33,735 bases of DNA from Eubacteriales bacterium (GCA_030524135.1 JAUNHA010000023.1:1-33735); one strand, 5' to 3'. Counted from the first letter of the stretch, positions 1 through 8,577 are shown. Notes: generated by a model not told the origin, from the letters alone. Program-made: numbers and translations.

Positions 1-159
1 GCCTGTTGCGGCTTATACGCTGTTTTCCCTTTTTCTAACTGTCAAACTCCCGGGTATTCTCAAATCTGAAGTAAACGGCATTCATCCGGGGCGCTTTCTG
101 ATACAGAATAAAGTGCCGGAAGGAAATATGACATTTGTAATCCGTTCAAATTACAGAAA

Positions 160-186
160 GCAGGTGACATGCGCACCTGCTTTTTT
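160..186 (+). terminator. Hairpin plus T-run, terminator of the gene upstream of the window
   Basis: A 7-bp stem (GCAGGTG 160-166 with CACCTGC 174-180) around a 7-nt loop is followed by six T residues. It would end a transcript entering from the left. The same bases also carry the -35 element of the next promoter, so the hairpin and promoter are physically overlapped. Confidence 0.6.
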
Positions 187-193
187 GTATAAT
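164..193 (+). promoter_or_regulatory. Sigma-A promoter of the sugar ABC operon
   Basis: A GTGACA -35 (164-169) and a perfect TATAAT -10 (188-193) are separated by 18 nt. The start of transcription would fall near 200, giving a leader of about 46 nt before the ATG at 246. The -35 and spacer lie inside the terminator hairpin and its T-run. Confidence 0.65.
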
Positions 194-245
194 CTGAACA
201 GAACAAAAGATGCGGTGCATCAAAATGAAAGGGAGGATTACAACA

Positions 246-1283
246 ATGAAAAAGAAAGTTTTAGCGGTTGCGCTTGCAGCGTCCATGGTCGGCTCACTTG
301 CTGCATGCTCAAGCTCAAGCTCCGAGACCACGGCAGCTCCGGCAGCGGATACGACGGCAGCGGCAGCTGAGGGCGATGCGGAAGAGGCTCCGGCAGCAGA
401 GGCGGCTTCCGGTGAGGAGAAGCACTACAAGTTTGGCTATACCTGCATGGACGGAACCAACCCGTTCTTCGTAACCATTCAGGATACGATGAAGGAGCTC
501 ATCGAGGCAAAAGGCGACGAGCTTATCATCACGGATCCGGGTAATGACGTTACCAAGCAGATCTCTCAGGTAGAGGATATGCTTTCCCAGAATCTTGACG
601 GACTGTTCATGAACCCGGTTGACGCTGAGGGTATTATCCCGGCACTCGATCAGGCAAAGGAAGCAGGCGTTCCGATGATCGGCTTCGATACCGAGGTTGG
701 CGATATGTCCTATCTGGTATCCTATACCGGATCTGATAACTACAATGCAGGTAAGGTTACCGGTGAGGATCTCGTAGCAAAGCGCCCGGACGGCGGCGAC
801 ATCATCGTGCTCGATTCTCCGACCATGCAGTCAGTTGTTGACAGAACCAACGGTTTCCTTGATGCAATCGAGGGTCACGGCTTCAACATCGTTGCACAGC
901 AGGATGCAAAGGGTAACCTTCAGGAAGCTATGGGCATCGCAGAGGACCTTCTTCAGGCTCATCCGGATGTAGTAGCGATCTTCGGCGGAAACGATCCGAC
1001 CGCACTTGGCGCACTTGCAGCAGCAAACGCAGCAGGCATCCAGAAGGGCGACTGCCTCATCTATGGTGTTGACGGTTCTCCGGACGTTAAGTCCGAGCTT
1101 GCTTCCGGCGAGTCCCTTATGGAAGGCACCGGCGCACAGTCTCCGGTATCCATCGCTGAGAAGGCAGTAGAGATCATGTATGATTACATGGAAGGCAAGG
1201 AAGTTGATGAGAGATATCCGGTTGAGACCTTCCTCATCACGTCTGACAATGTAGCAGATTACGGAACCGACGGATGGCAGTAA
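246..1283 (+). CDS. Sugar ABC transporter substrate-binding lipoprotein (RbsB/MglB-like)
   Basis: Binds a sugar outside the membrane and delivers it to the ATPase/permease encoded next. The start at 246 is chosen over an in-frame ATG at 210 because GGGAGG at 231-236 is 9 nt upstream and the product then begins with a classic lipoprotein signal (MKKKVLAV..., lipobox LAAC, Cys21). A Ser/Thr/Ala/Glu-rich linker (about residues 22-60) precedes a type 1 periplasmic-binding fold. Motifs such as TNPFF near the start of the mature domain, GGNDPTALGA and IYGVDGSPD are typical of ribose/galactose-type binding proteins. The 345-aa length is normal. First gene of the operon; a hairpin downstream probably lowers expression of the transporter genes relative to it. 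The sugar cannot be read from the sequence. It is clearly paralogous to the anchored protein at 4102. Confidence 0.93.
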   Translation: MKKKVLAVALAASMVGSLAACSSSSSETTAAPAADTTAAAAEGDAEEAPAAEAASGEEKHYKFGYTCMDGTNPFFVTIQDTMKELIEAKGDELIITDPGNDVTKQISQVEDMLSQNLDGLFMNPVDAEGIIPALDQAKEAGVPMIGFDTEVGDMSYLVSYTGSDNYNAGKVTGEDLVAKRPDGGDIIVLDSPTMQSVVDRTNGFLDAIEGHGFNIVAQQDAKGNLQEAMGIAEDLLQAHPDVVAIFGGNDPTALGALAAANAAGIQKGDCLIYGVDGSPDVKSELASGESLMEGTGAQSPVSIAEKAVEIMYDYMEGKEVDERYPVETFLITSDNVADYGTDGWQ

Positions 1284-1351
1284 TCCGGAAGCGGAATTAA
1301 AACAGGTCCTGCAGAGGTGCAGGCGGTAACAAACAGAACAGAGCATTAAAA

Positions 1352-1396
1352 GAAGGCGCTTTCTTCATCCGGAAGGAAGAAGATGGCGCCTTCCTT
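1352..1396 (+). terminator. Intra-operon hairpin between binding protein and ATPase genes
   Basis: GAAGGCGC (1352-1359) pairs with GCGCCTTC (1386-1393), and TTCTTC (1361-1366) can pair with GAAGAA (1376-1381) inside it. The T-tract that follows is weak (TTCCTTA), so this looks like a partial terminator or mRNA-stabilising stem that makes the binding protein more abundant than the ATPase and permease. Confidence 0.5.
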
Positions 1397-1421
1397 ATCA
1401 ATTAGAGAAGCGGGTGATGAT

Positions 1422-2906
1422 TTGAGCGACAATGTTATTTTAAAAATGAAGCATATCAGCAAAAGATTCCCGGGTGTCTATGCGCTGAAGGATGTAAGTC
1501 TCGATCTGAGAGCAGGAGAAGTACACGCGCTGCTCGGTGAAAACGGAGCAGGAAAATCCACGCTGATCAAGGTGCTTGGCGGCATCTATCATGCGGAGGA
1601 AGGCGAGATCGAAATTGACGGAAAGCCTGTGCGGATCGAGAGCGTACAGGATGCGGAGAAAAACGGAATTGCAATTATCCACCAGGAGCTCGTGCTCGTT
1701 CCGTATATGAATGTAGCTGAAAATATTTATCTTGGACGGGAGCCGGGAAAGGGATTTCTGGCTGACAGAAAGCAGATGATCAGAGAGGCACAGAAGATCC
1801 TCGACGATCTGGGTATGGATATCAACGCGGCATCGCTTGTAAGGGATCTGCCCATCGCGCAGCAGCAGATGGTTGAGATCACGAAGGCGGTATCCGTAAA
1901 TTCGAGAATTCTCGTCATGGACGAGCCGACCTCCTCCATCAGTGAGAAGGAGGTTGAGAATCTGTTCCGCATCATGCGGGATCTCACAAAGAAGGGCGTC
2001 GGAATCATCTACATTTCCCATAAGATGAGCGAGCTTGAGGAGATCTGCGACAGAGTAACCGTTATGCGTGACGGCGAATATGTCGACACGAAGGTGGTAA
2101 AGGAAACCAATAAGGATGAGCTGATCGCCATGATGGTTGGACGTACGCTCACCAATTACTATGTAAGAGACTATCTCGAGCCGGGTGAAGAGCTTCTCAG
2201 GGTAGAGCACCTGAGTGACGGACACCGGGTGAAGGATGTTTCCTTTGAGGTAAGGAAGGGAGAGATCGTGGGCTTCGCCGGGCTTGTGGGCGCGGGACGA
2301 AGCGAGACGATGCAGGCTCTTTTCGGACTTACGAAAGGCTCAAAGGGCGATATATACATCAAAGGACAGAAGGTGGACATCAAAACGCCGAATGACGCGA
2401 TTTCAAAAGGCATTGCGCTCGTTCCGGAGAGCCGGAAGGAGCAGGGCCTCTACCTCATTCAGGATGTCCGCTACAATACGACCATAGAGATCCTGAAGGA
2501 ATTTATCGGACATCTGAACGTGAATACGAAGAAGGAAACCGAGATCACGCAGAAGTACATTGACATGATGAAAACGAAGACGCCTTCCCAGCAGCAGACG
2601 ATCGGAAATCTGTCAGGCGGAAACCAGCAGAAGGTAATGATCGGAAGATGGCTTTCCACAAATCCTGAGATCCTGATCCTTGATGAACCGACAAGAGGTA
2701 TCGACGTTGGAGCAAAGTCGGAGATCTACGCGATCATGAACGATCTGTTAAAGACGGGTGTTTCCATCATTATGATTTCTTCGGAGCTTCCGGAGATCAT
2801 CAATATGAGTGACAGAGTATATGTTATGGCGGACGGTATGGTCCGCGGCTGCATCGACCACGGAGAGGTTTCACAGGAAACCATTATGCAGCTTGCAGCG
2901 ATCTGA
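1422..2906 (+). CDS. Sugar ABC transporter ATP-binding protein, two NBDs (RbsA/MglA-like)
   Basis: Cytoplasmic ATPase of a CUT2-type sugar importer. Two nucleotide-binding domains lie in tandem. The first has a canonical Walker A (GENGAGKST, about residues 39-47) and Walker B (ILVMDEPTSS). The second has the degenerate Walker A usual for this family (GLVGAGRSE) but an intact signature (LSGGNQQKV) and Walker B (LILDEPTRGID). About 494 aa, the usual size. I prefer a TTG start at 1422: GGGTGAT at 1412-1418 matches the extended Shine-Dalgarno and the protein then opens with the conserved (M)SDNVILKMKHISK. An ATG at 1383 in the same frame adds 13 unconserved residues and lies inside the hairpin stem; it cannot be excluded. 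Followed by the permease gene after 48 nt. Confidence 0.93.
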   Translation: MSDNVILKMKHISKRFPGVYALKDVSLDLRAGEVHALLGENGAGKSTLIKVLGGIYHAEEGEIEIDGKPVRIESVQDAEKNGIAIIHQELVLVPYMNVAENIYLGREPGKGFLADRKQMIREAQKILDDLGMDINAASLVRDLPIAQQQMVEITKAVSVNSRILVMDEPTSSISEKEVENLFRIMRDLTKKGVGIIYISHKMSELEEICDRVTVMRDGEYVDTKVVKETNKDELIAMMVGRTLTNYYVRDYLEPGEELLRVEHLSDGHRVKDVSFEVRKGEIVGFAGLVGAGRSETMQALFGLTKGSKGDIYIKGQKVDIKTPNDAISKGIALVPESRKEQGLYLIQDVRYNTTIEILKEFIGHLNVNTKKETEITQKYIDMMKTKTPSQQQTIGNLSGGNQQKVMIGRWLSTNPEILILDEPTRGIDVGAKSEIYAIMNDLLKTGVSIIMISSELPEIINMSDRVYVMADGMVRGCIDHGEVSQETIMQLAAI

Positions 2907-2954
2907 TCCATTTCAGTTAAAAGAACGAATGAATTCTTTTCAGGAGGTTTTAGC

Positions 2955-3950
2955 ATGAGCGATACAAAGAAAAAAGGAAGCGCGCCTGTTTCCACAAACC
3001 CGGCGATGATGTTCCTTCGGGAGAATATGGGAATTATCATAGCGCTTTTCATTCTGTGCATTTTCTTATCGGTATTTCCGGGAACGAGCTCTTCCTTCCC
3101 GACAGTAAAAAATATGTTTAACGTGCTGCGTCAGATATCGTCGAACCTGCTGCTTGCCTGCGGTATGACGATGGTCATCATTCTGGGCGGCATCGACCTT
3201 TCCGTAGGATCGGTCATCGCGCTTTCCGGCGTACTCGCGGCAGGCTGCGTATCCCGTTACGGTATGGCGATTCCGCCGGCAATGCTGATCGGCGTTGTGA
3301 TCGGTGTTGTGATCGGTATGTTTAACGGTATTGTGGTAGCGAAGACGACCATTCCACCGTTTATCGTAACGCTTGCTACGATGAACATCGCAAGAGGTCT
3401 TGCGGGCGTATATACCGGCGGTTCTCCGGTGCGTGTCGTTTCAAAGGAGTGGCAGTTCCTCGGCGCGGGTTATATCGGCGGCGTTCCGGTACCGGTCATT
3501 ATCATGATCATCGTATTCATCATTTCCGTACTGATCATGAACCGTACGAAGATCGGACGTTATATCTATGCGGTCGGCGGCAATACGCTTGCTGCAAAAT
3601 TCTCCGGTATCAGCGTATGGAGAGTTAAGTTTCTTGTGTTCACTTACTCGGGCCTCATGGCAGGTCTTGCCGGTGTCATCCTCGCATCCCGTATGTATTC
3701 CGGCCAGCCGACTGCAGGTGAAGGCGCGGAGATGGACGCGATCGCGGCGGTTGTTGTCGGCGGAACTTCCATGTCAGGCGGTTCCGGTAAGCTTGGCGGT
3801 ACGCTGATCGGCGCGCTGATCATCGGTATCCTCAGCAACGGACTGAACCTGATGAACGTCAACTCTTTCTGGCAGACCGTTGTAAAGGGCGTTGTTATTC
3901 TTCTTGCGGTATTTATTGACTATATCAGAAATATCAAGAAGGCTGATTGA
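2955..3950 (+). CDS. Sugar ABC transporter permease (RbsC/MglC-like)
   Basis: Integral membrane channel of the CUT2 sugar importer, presumably a homodimer partnered with the preceding double ATPase. The 331-aa protein has about nine to ten hydrophobic segments, and the family landmarks GGIDLSVGS, VGGNTLAAKFSGI and GGTSMSGGSGKLGG are present in the expected order. AGGAGG at 2942-2947 is 7 nt before the ATG. Last gene of the operon; a strong terminator follows at 4037. Domain content and length are typical, with nothing missing. Substrate is unknown, though the neighbouring lyxose isomerase hints at an aldopentose or related sugar. Confidence 0.95.
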   Translation: MSDTKKKGSAPVSTNPAMMFLRENMGIIIALFILCIFLSVFPGTSSSFPTVKNMFNVLRQISSNLLLACGMTMVIILGGIDLSVGSVIALSGVLAAGCVSRYGMAIPPAMLIGVVIGVVIGMFNGIVVAKTTIPPFIVTLATMNIARGLAGVYTGGSPVRVVSKEWQFLGAGYIGGVPVPVIIMIIVFIISVLIMNRTKIGRYIYAVGGNTLAAKFSGISVWRVKFLVFTYSGLMAGLAGVILASRMYSGQPTAGEGAEMDAIAAVVVGGTSMSGGSGKLGGTLIGALIIGILSNGLNLMNVNSFWQTVVKGVVILLAVFIDYIRNIKKAD

Positions 3951-4036
3951 TTTTAGCCTGTAATAAGCGGCAAAAGAGTCCGGGGCAGGAGGGACTGCCA
4001 CGGCTTGAAAAAGAAAAATGAATCAATTACAATATA

Positions 4037-4058
4037 GGGGGCATGCGTGCCCCCTTTT
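4037..4058 (+). terminator. Rho-independent terminator after sugar ABC operon
   Basis: GGGGGCA (4037-4043) pairs with TGCCCCC (4048-4054) around a TGCG loop, followed by four T residues. No convincing promoter is visible between it and the ATG at 4102, so some readthrough into the sensory operon is likely. Confidence 0.85.
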
Positions 4059-4101
4059 GCTTTGAGACAGAAGAAACCTTACGATTGAAAGGAAGCGGCA
4101 G

Positions 4102-5076
4102 ATGGAAAAAAGAAAGCGTTATGAGATAGTCCGGATTACAGCGGCGGTCCTGCTGCTGACAGCGCTCTTTTTTTATCTGCTGTTTTACGCTGCAAAGCAC
4201 GTGGAGAAAAACCGTCCGCGGGTATTCGGATCGACTTATATGACGATGAATAATCCGTATTTTTCCGCGCTCAATGAAAGCATCCGCAACATTGTGGAGG
4301 CGAACGGAGACATTTTGATCACGCGGGATCCGGCACAGAATCAGCAGAGACAGAACGAGCAGATTCTTGAGATGATAGACGAAGGAATGTCGGTGCTGTT
4401 TGCAAATGCGGTGGACTGGGAGGAGATCGAGCCGGCGCTTGCAGCCTGCCGGGAAGCCGGCGTGGATGTGTTTGTTGTGGATACGAAGGTGGAAAATAAT
4501 GATGAGGTCGTATCCGTCATTGAATCGGATAATTATCATGCCGGAGAGCTTGTGGCCCTGGACCTGATGAAGAAGCTTCCGGACGGCGGCGATATCGTGG
4601 TCATGAATCACTATAACGTCTACTCCACGGTGGAGCGGCGCCAGGGCTTTCTGGATGTGCTGTCCGGACATCCGGAATACCGCATCGTATCCGAGACCCA
4701 TGCGACATCCGAGATCGAGGTCGGAACCCGGGAGATGAACCGGATTCTGAAGGAAGGCGTACGCTTTGATGCCGTACTCGGCTGCAATGATCCGACCGCG
4801 CAGGGCGCGATCGCAGGCCTTCAGATGAATGATATTGAAATCGAGGACGAGATCCTGATTTACGGTGTGGACGGCTCACCGGATATGAAATCCATGATCA
4901 ACAGGGGCATTGCGGAGGGAACCGTAGCGCAGTACCCGATCCGTATGGGGAAAATTGCGGCGGAAACGGCCTATGAGTATCTCAGCGGAAAAGAGGTTCC
5001 AAAATCGGTTCTTGTGGATGTCAATCTGATCACACGCGCCAATCTTTCTGAATTTGACATAAACGGATGGCAGTAA
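4102..5076 (+). CDS. Membrane-anchored sugar-binding protein, putative sensor partner of the adjacent kinase
   Basis: A 324-aa type 1 periplasmic-binding protein that lacks a lipobox. Instead, residues about 10-30 form one hydrophobic helix after a basic start (MEKRKRYEIVR), so it is probably tethered to the outer face of the membrane. It aligns with the lipoprotein at 246 along most of its length: both share TMN/MxGTNPFF-like openings, PDGGDIV, NDPTA-GA, IYGVDGSPD-KS and a terminal GWQ. It sits 15 nt upstream of a histidine kinase gene and has no permease of its own, so a receptor role is more likely than transport. The inference is that it presents the same or a related sugar to the kinase. 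GAAAGGAAG precedes the ATG. Alternative: a second, low-abundance binding protein for the same transporter. Confidence 0.85.
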   Translation: MEKRKRYEIVRITAAVLLLTALFFYLLFYAAKHVEKNRPRVFGSTYMTMNNPYFSALNESIRNIVEANGDILITRDPAQNQQRQNEQILEMIDEGMSVLFANAVDWEEIEPALAACREAGVDVFVVDTKVENNDEVVSVIESDNYHAGELVALDLMKKLPDGGDIVVMNHYNVYSTVERRQGFLDVLSGHPEYRIVSETHATSEIEVGTREMNRILKEGVRFDAVLGCNDPTAQGAIAGLQMNDIEIEDEILIYGVDGSPDMKSMINRGIAEGTVAQYPIRMGKIAAETAYEYLSGKEVPKSVLVDVNLITRANLSEFDINGWQ

Positions 5077-5091
5077 AGAAGGAAGACAGGG

Positions 5092-6432
5092 ATGACAAAA
5101 TACACGACTGAAAAACAGAATAATGTCATGCTGTTCCTGATGTATCTCATCTGCTCTTTTACCGCGATGGGCATTGCAGGATTTGTGTGGGTCTCCACGG
5201 AAAAGCTGCTTACGACCTTTGATGCCAGGGCATTTCTGGATGTCATCAAGTATATTCCGACAGGGACGTTTGATATACTTTTAAAGGTCACGGCATATGT
5301 GCTTTTGCTCGGGCTCACGTATCTGTTCCGCAGCTACCGGACCAGTATCAGCCAGCCCATAAAACTGCTTACGCTTGTGGCGGATCTCTGCATTGCCTTC
5401 CGTGTCGTAATGCTTCTGGATTTTAATTATAACGGCATTCTGCTGTGGGTCTTCGCAAATGTGCTGATCTATGCGGGAAAGGGCAGATACACGATGCCGG
5501 TGATCGGCGCAGGCATGCTCTGCTATGTGCTGACAAATTACCAGCTCGTATCGATCAATTCGGGAATATACGATATTTCGGATTACATCAGACTTTATAA
5601 TTCGAATATGCAGCCGTACCTGTTCGGTGTTTATAACGGAATGGCCATTTTAAGCATCGTCTGCTTTATCGGCTGCTGTCTCCTTATCATCATCAGCAAA
5701 GAGGAGCTTCTCGAGGAAACCAATGAACTGTATACGAAGCTTGCGGCTGCAAATGAAAACCTGCAGCGCGCCAATGAAGAGCTTGAGAGCATCATGGAGG
5801 AGAACACGAAGATGGCGGAGGTCAAGGAACGCAACCGCATCGCGCGTGAGATCCATGATACCATGGGGCACACGCTGACGGGACTGGCTGCGGGAATTGA
5901 TGCCTGCATCGCGCTCTCGGACACCTCTCCGGAGCTTGTGAAGCAGCAGCTCCAGATTCTTTCCGAGGTGAGCCGCAAGGGAATATCTGACGTGCGGCAT
6001 TCCGTGAGCGAGCTAAGGCCTGATGCACTGGAGCGTCTGAACCTGGAAGCCGCGATCCGGCAGCTTGTGGAGGATACCGTAAAGGTAACCGGGGCAAAAG
6101 TACAGTTTTCCTGCAGTGCCGGGGTGCTGAAATTTGATGAAGATGAAGAAAGCGCGATCTACCGCGTGATACAGGAGAGCATCACCAATGCCATCCGGCA
6201 CGGGCATGCTTCCGAGATCGACGTGTCGATCAGCAGGATCGACAATGAGCTGCATCTGAAGGTGTCGGACAACGGCTGCGGCTGCAGCGATATCAAGCTG
6301 AAGGAAGGCTTCGGCACGCGCCATATTCAGGAGCGGATCCGGATGCTGAACGGTACGGTGGATTTTAAGAGCAAAGATGGATTTTGTGTAGAAGCGACGA
6401 TTCCAATCAGATGGGGAGAGGAATATGATTAA
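5092..6432 (+). CDS. Sensor histidine kinase, NarL/DesK type (HisKA_3)
   Basis: Autophosphorylating membrane sensor for the response regulator that overlaps its stop codon. The N-terminal 200 residues hold about six hydrophobic segments with no large extracellular domain. A coiled coil (about 203-245) leads into the HisKA_3 box REIHDTMGHTLTG with the phospho-acceptor His255. The ATPase domain has an N box (NAIRHGHASE) and a G box (SDNGCG ... GFGTRHIQERI). Total 446 aa. Since it has no sensing domain of its own outside the membrane, signal input probably comes from the anchored binding protein upstream and/or through its membrane region. ATG 5092 has a GGAAG/AGGG-type binding site just upstream. 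Confidence 0.92.
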   Translation: MTKYTTEKQNNVMLFLMYLICSFTAMGIAGFVWVSTEKLLTTFDARAFLDVIKYIPTGTFDILLKVTAYVLLLGLTYLFRSYRTSISQPIKLLTLVADLCIAFRVVMLLDFNYNGILLWVFANVLIYAGKGRYTMPVIGAGMLCYVLTNYQLVSINSGIYDISDYIRLYNSNMQPYLFGVYNGMAILSIVCFIGCCLLIIISKEELLEETNELYTKLAAANENLQRANEELESIMEENTKMAEVKERNRIAREIHDTMGHTLTGLAAGIDACIALSDTSPELVKQQLQILSEVSRKGISDVRHSVSELRPDALERLNLEAAIRQLVEDTVKVTGAKVQFSCSAGVLKFDEDEESAIYRVIQESITNAIRHGHASEIDVSISRIDNELHLKVSDNGCGCSDIKLKEGFGTRHIQERIRMLNGTVDFKSKDGFCVEATIPIRWGEEYD

Positions 6433-7081
6433 AGTATTGATTGCCGATGACCAGGAGCTGATCCGGCAGAGCCTGAAGATCGTGCTGAACAGCAGGAGCG
6501 AGTTTGAGGTGACAGATGCGGTCGCAAACGGCGTGGAGGTCATCCAGAGCATCCGGAGAAATATGCCCGATGTGGTGCTGATGGATATCCGTATGCCGAA
6601 AATGGACGGCGTGCAGTGTACGAAGATCGTGAAAGAGGGATATCCCGACATTAAGATCATCATTCTGACGACTTTTGACGACGACGAATATGTATATAAT
6701 GCGCTGCGCTTTGGCGCAAGCGGTTACCTGCTCAAGGGCGTGAGCATGGACGGACTCGCAGATGCGATCAGGACAGTCTACCAGGGGCAGGCGATGATCA
6801 ACCCTGACATCGCGAGCAAGGTGCTGCGCTTTTTCTCGCAGATGGCATCGGACAACTCTCCGATCCGCATAGAGGAGCAGCAGGTGGGAGAACTCACTGC
6901 AAATGAGTGGAAAATCATCGATGAAGTGGCAAAGGGACGCAGCAACAAGGAGATCTCCGAACGGCTTAATCTCTCGGAGGGAACAGTGCGCAACTACATT
7001 TCAACCATACTGGACAAACTGACGCTCAGAGACCGCACACAGCTTGCAATCTGGGCAATTCAGTCGCATCAGAAATACTAA
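6425..7081 (+). CDS. Response regulator, NarL/LuxR family
   Basis: Cytoplasmic DNA-binding partner of the kinase. The receiver domain (about 1-120) has the acidic pair ADD near residue 8, phospho-acceptor Asp54 in LMDIRMPKMDG, and the conserved Lys in LLKGVS. A LuxR-type helix-turn-helix occupies about residues 155-212 (SNKEISERLNLSEGTVRNYIS). The 218-aa length is typical. The start overlaps the kinase stop by 8 nt, indicating translational coupling. Its targets are not visible; the sugar ABC operon upstream and the lyxose isomerase downstream are the natural candidates. Confidence 0.93.
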   Translation: MIKVLIADDQELIRQSLKIVLNSRSEFEVTDAVANGVEVIQSIRRNMPDVVLMDIRMPKMDGVQCTKIVKEGYPDIKIIILTTFDDDEYVYNALRFGASGYLLKGVSMDGLADAIRTVYQGQAMINPDIASKVLRFFSQMASDNSPIRIEEQQVGELTANEWKIIDEVAKGRSNKEISERLNLSEGTVRNYISTILDKLTLRDRTQLAIWAIQSHQKY

Positions 7082-7096
7082 GCGGGGAGGCAGCTG

Positions 7097-8419
7097 TTGA
7101 AAAAAAGTCGAAAAACAATTGCCGCAGCCGCTGCTGCACTTACGGTTCTTCTGGCAGGAACCGGCGCTGTATGGAACAGCTTTGCCGCGAGGGAGATTGT
7201 GCTGGAATTTGCCATGTTCAACGGAAGCAACTGGGATGTGGCGATTCAGGACAGCTATCCGGTCATCGATGAGGCAATCCGTATTTTTGAGGAAGAACAT
7301 CCGGGGGTGCGCATTCATTATGACAGCGGAATCCCGAAGGATGAATATTCGGAATGGCTGAGCCGCAGGATGCTCGATGACAGCACGCCGGATGTTATGA
7401 TGATACTGGATCAGGACTTCAGCCGGTTTGCTGAGCTCGGAATGCTCGAAAATCTGGATGTAAGAATGCAGGAGGATGTCAGCTTTGAGCGGGAGGCTTA
7501 TTATCAGACGGCGCTTGATGCCGGAAGAATCCTGAACGGACAGTACGCCCTTCCGATGGAAACGGTTCCGTATCTGATGTTTGTAAATAAGACGCTTCTG
7601 AACGATGAAAATGTCAGGATGCCTTCGGAGGATTACACATTCTCCGATCTTTACGCGATCTGCCGCAGGGTAACGAGGGATACGGACGGGGACGGCCAGC
7701 TCGACCAGTTCGGAATTTACAAATATACCTGGCTGGACGCCGCGTTTTCCAACGGAGCGGAGCTTTTTTCCGCGGACGGAACGAAGTGCGATTTTACAAG
7801 CCGGAATCTGATCGAGGCGATCCGCTTTGTAAAATCGCTGAATGCGCTCAATAAAAACCAGAAGGTGACGCAGGAGACCTTTGACAGCGGAAAAGTGGCA
7901 TTTATGCCGTTGAGCCTTGCGGAGTACAGAACCTACAAATCATATCCGTATAAGATCAAAAAATATACGAGCTTTCAGTGGGACGTGCTTCCGATGCCAA
8001 AGGGACCATCGGGAGACAATGTGTCCATTGTGGACAGCCTTAACGTGGGCATCAGCAGCCGGAGCAGGCACAAGGAACTCGCATGGGAGTTTTTAAAGCT
8101 GCTGACAGGAGATGAGCGGGTGCAGATGAAGGTGTTTGAGTATATGCCTTCGGCTTCCGTGCTGCGGGATGTAACTGAATCGGAGCAGGCGGAGACGATC
8201 ATTGAAACAAATCTGGACGTCGGGGAAGACAAGACGATAGACGGCGCGTTTATCAGCAAAACGATTACAGCAGGCCGTATCAAACCCAAATTCGCCGCTT
8301 ACCAGGAAGCCGTGCAGCTTGCGGATGGAGAGATCCTGAAGCTGTATGACGAGGATGCGGATCTGGACAACGCGATGCGTCTGATCCAGCGGAAGGTGCA
8401 GAGCTTTATCGATAAGTAA
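7097..8419 (+). CDS. Extracellular solute-binding protein family 1, orphan, part of the sensory operon
   Basis: A 440-aa family 1 (maltose/oligosaccharide-type) binding protein that starts with TTG; GGGGAGG at 7084-7090 supports this start. Residues about 5-30 form a signal or anchor segment (TIAAAAAALTVLLAG); there is no lipobox Cys, so the protein is either secreted after cleavage near FAA or stays anchored. The mature part has the family pattern of EEHPGVRIHYDSG, PDVMMILD, ALPMETVPYLMFVNKTLL and DTDGDGQLDQFGIYKY. No ABC permease genes accompany it and it lies 15 nt after the response regulator. I infer that it works with the kinase module as a ligand capture protein, not in uptake. A transport role with permeases encoded elsewhere is the alternative. 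Confidence 0.85.
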   Translation: MKKSRKTIAAAAAALTVLLAGTGAVWNSFAAREIVLEFAMFNGSNWDVAIQDSYPVIDEAIRIFEEEHPGVRIHYDSGIPKDEYSEWLSRRMLDDSTPDVMMILDQDFSRFAELGMLENLDVRMQEDVSFEREAYYQTALDAGRILNGQYALPMETVPYLMFVNKTLLNDENVRMPSEDYTFSDLYAICRRVTRDTDGDGQLDQFGIYKYTWLDAAFSNGAELFSADGTKCDFTSRNLIEAIRFVKSLNALNKNQKVTQETFDSGKVAFMPLSLAEYRTYKSYPYKIKKYTSFQWDVLPMPKGPSGDNVSIVDSLNVGISSRSRHKELAWEFLKLLTGDERVQMKVFEYMPSASVLRDVTESEQAETIIETNLDVGEDKTIDGAFISKTITAGRIKPKFAAYQEAVQLADGEILKLYDEDADLDNAMRLIQRKVQSFIDK

Positions 8420-8577
8420 ACCGGCGGAGATGACAGCCGCATCAGAGAGACAGGAAATCGGAAAACAGCGCAGGGTCAGATGAAATTTAATGAAAAATGT
8501 CACTGTTGCCGGAAGCTTAAGTGTAGTAGAATATCAGATAGGTCAGAAACTATTTTATACAATACGGGGAGGGTTAT

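Noticed and set aside
1..159. End of an upstream gene or a regulatory RNA at the left edge
   Set aside because: No open frame with recognisable content and no conserved RNA motif is visible; only the terminator hairpin at 160 hints at a gene to the left.
1440..2225. A 261-codon minus-strand frame within the ABC ATPase gene
   Set aside because: Antisense to conserved Walker and signature motifs of the plus-strand gene; no ribosome binding site and no family resemblance.
4057..4085. TTGCTT-17-TACGAT as promoter of the sensory operon
   Set aside because: The predicted start would lie inside or after the ribosome binding site of the gene at 4102, leaving no usable leader. Transcription probably comes by readthrough or from an unrecognised site.
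8504..8532. TGTTGC-17-TAGAAT as promoter of the lyxose isomerase gene
   Set aside because: The -35 is very poor; a promoter is likely in 8420-8570 because the gene opens a new unit, but I cannot fix it. No riboswitch or catabolite-repression box was recognisable there either.
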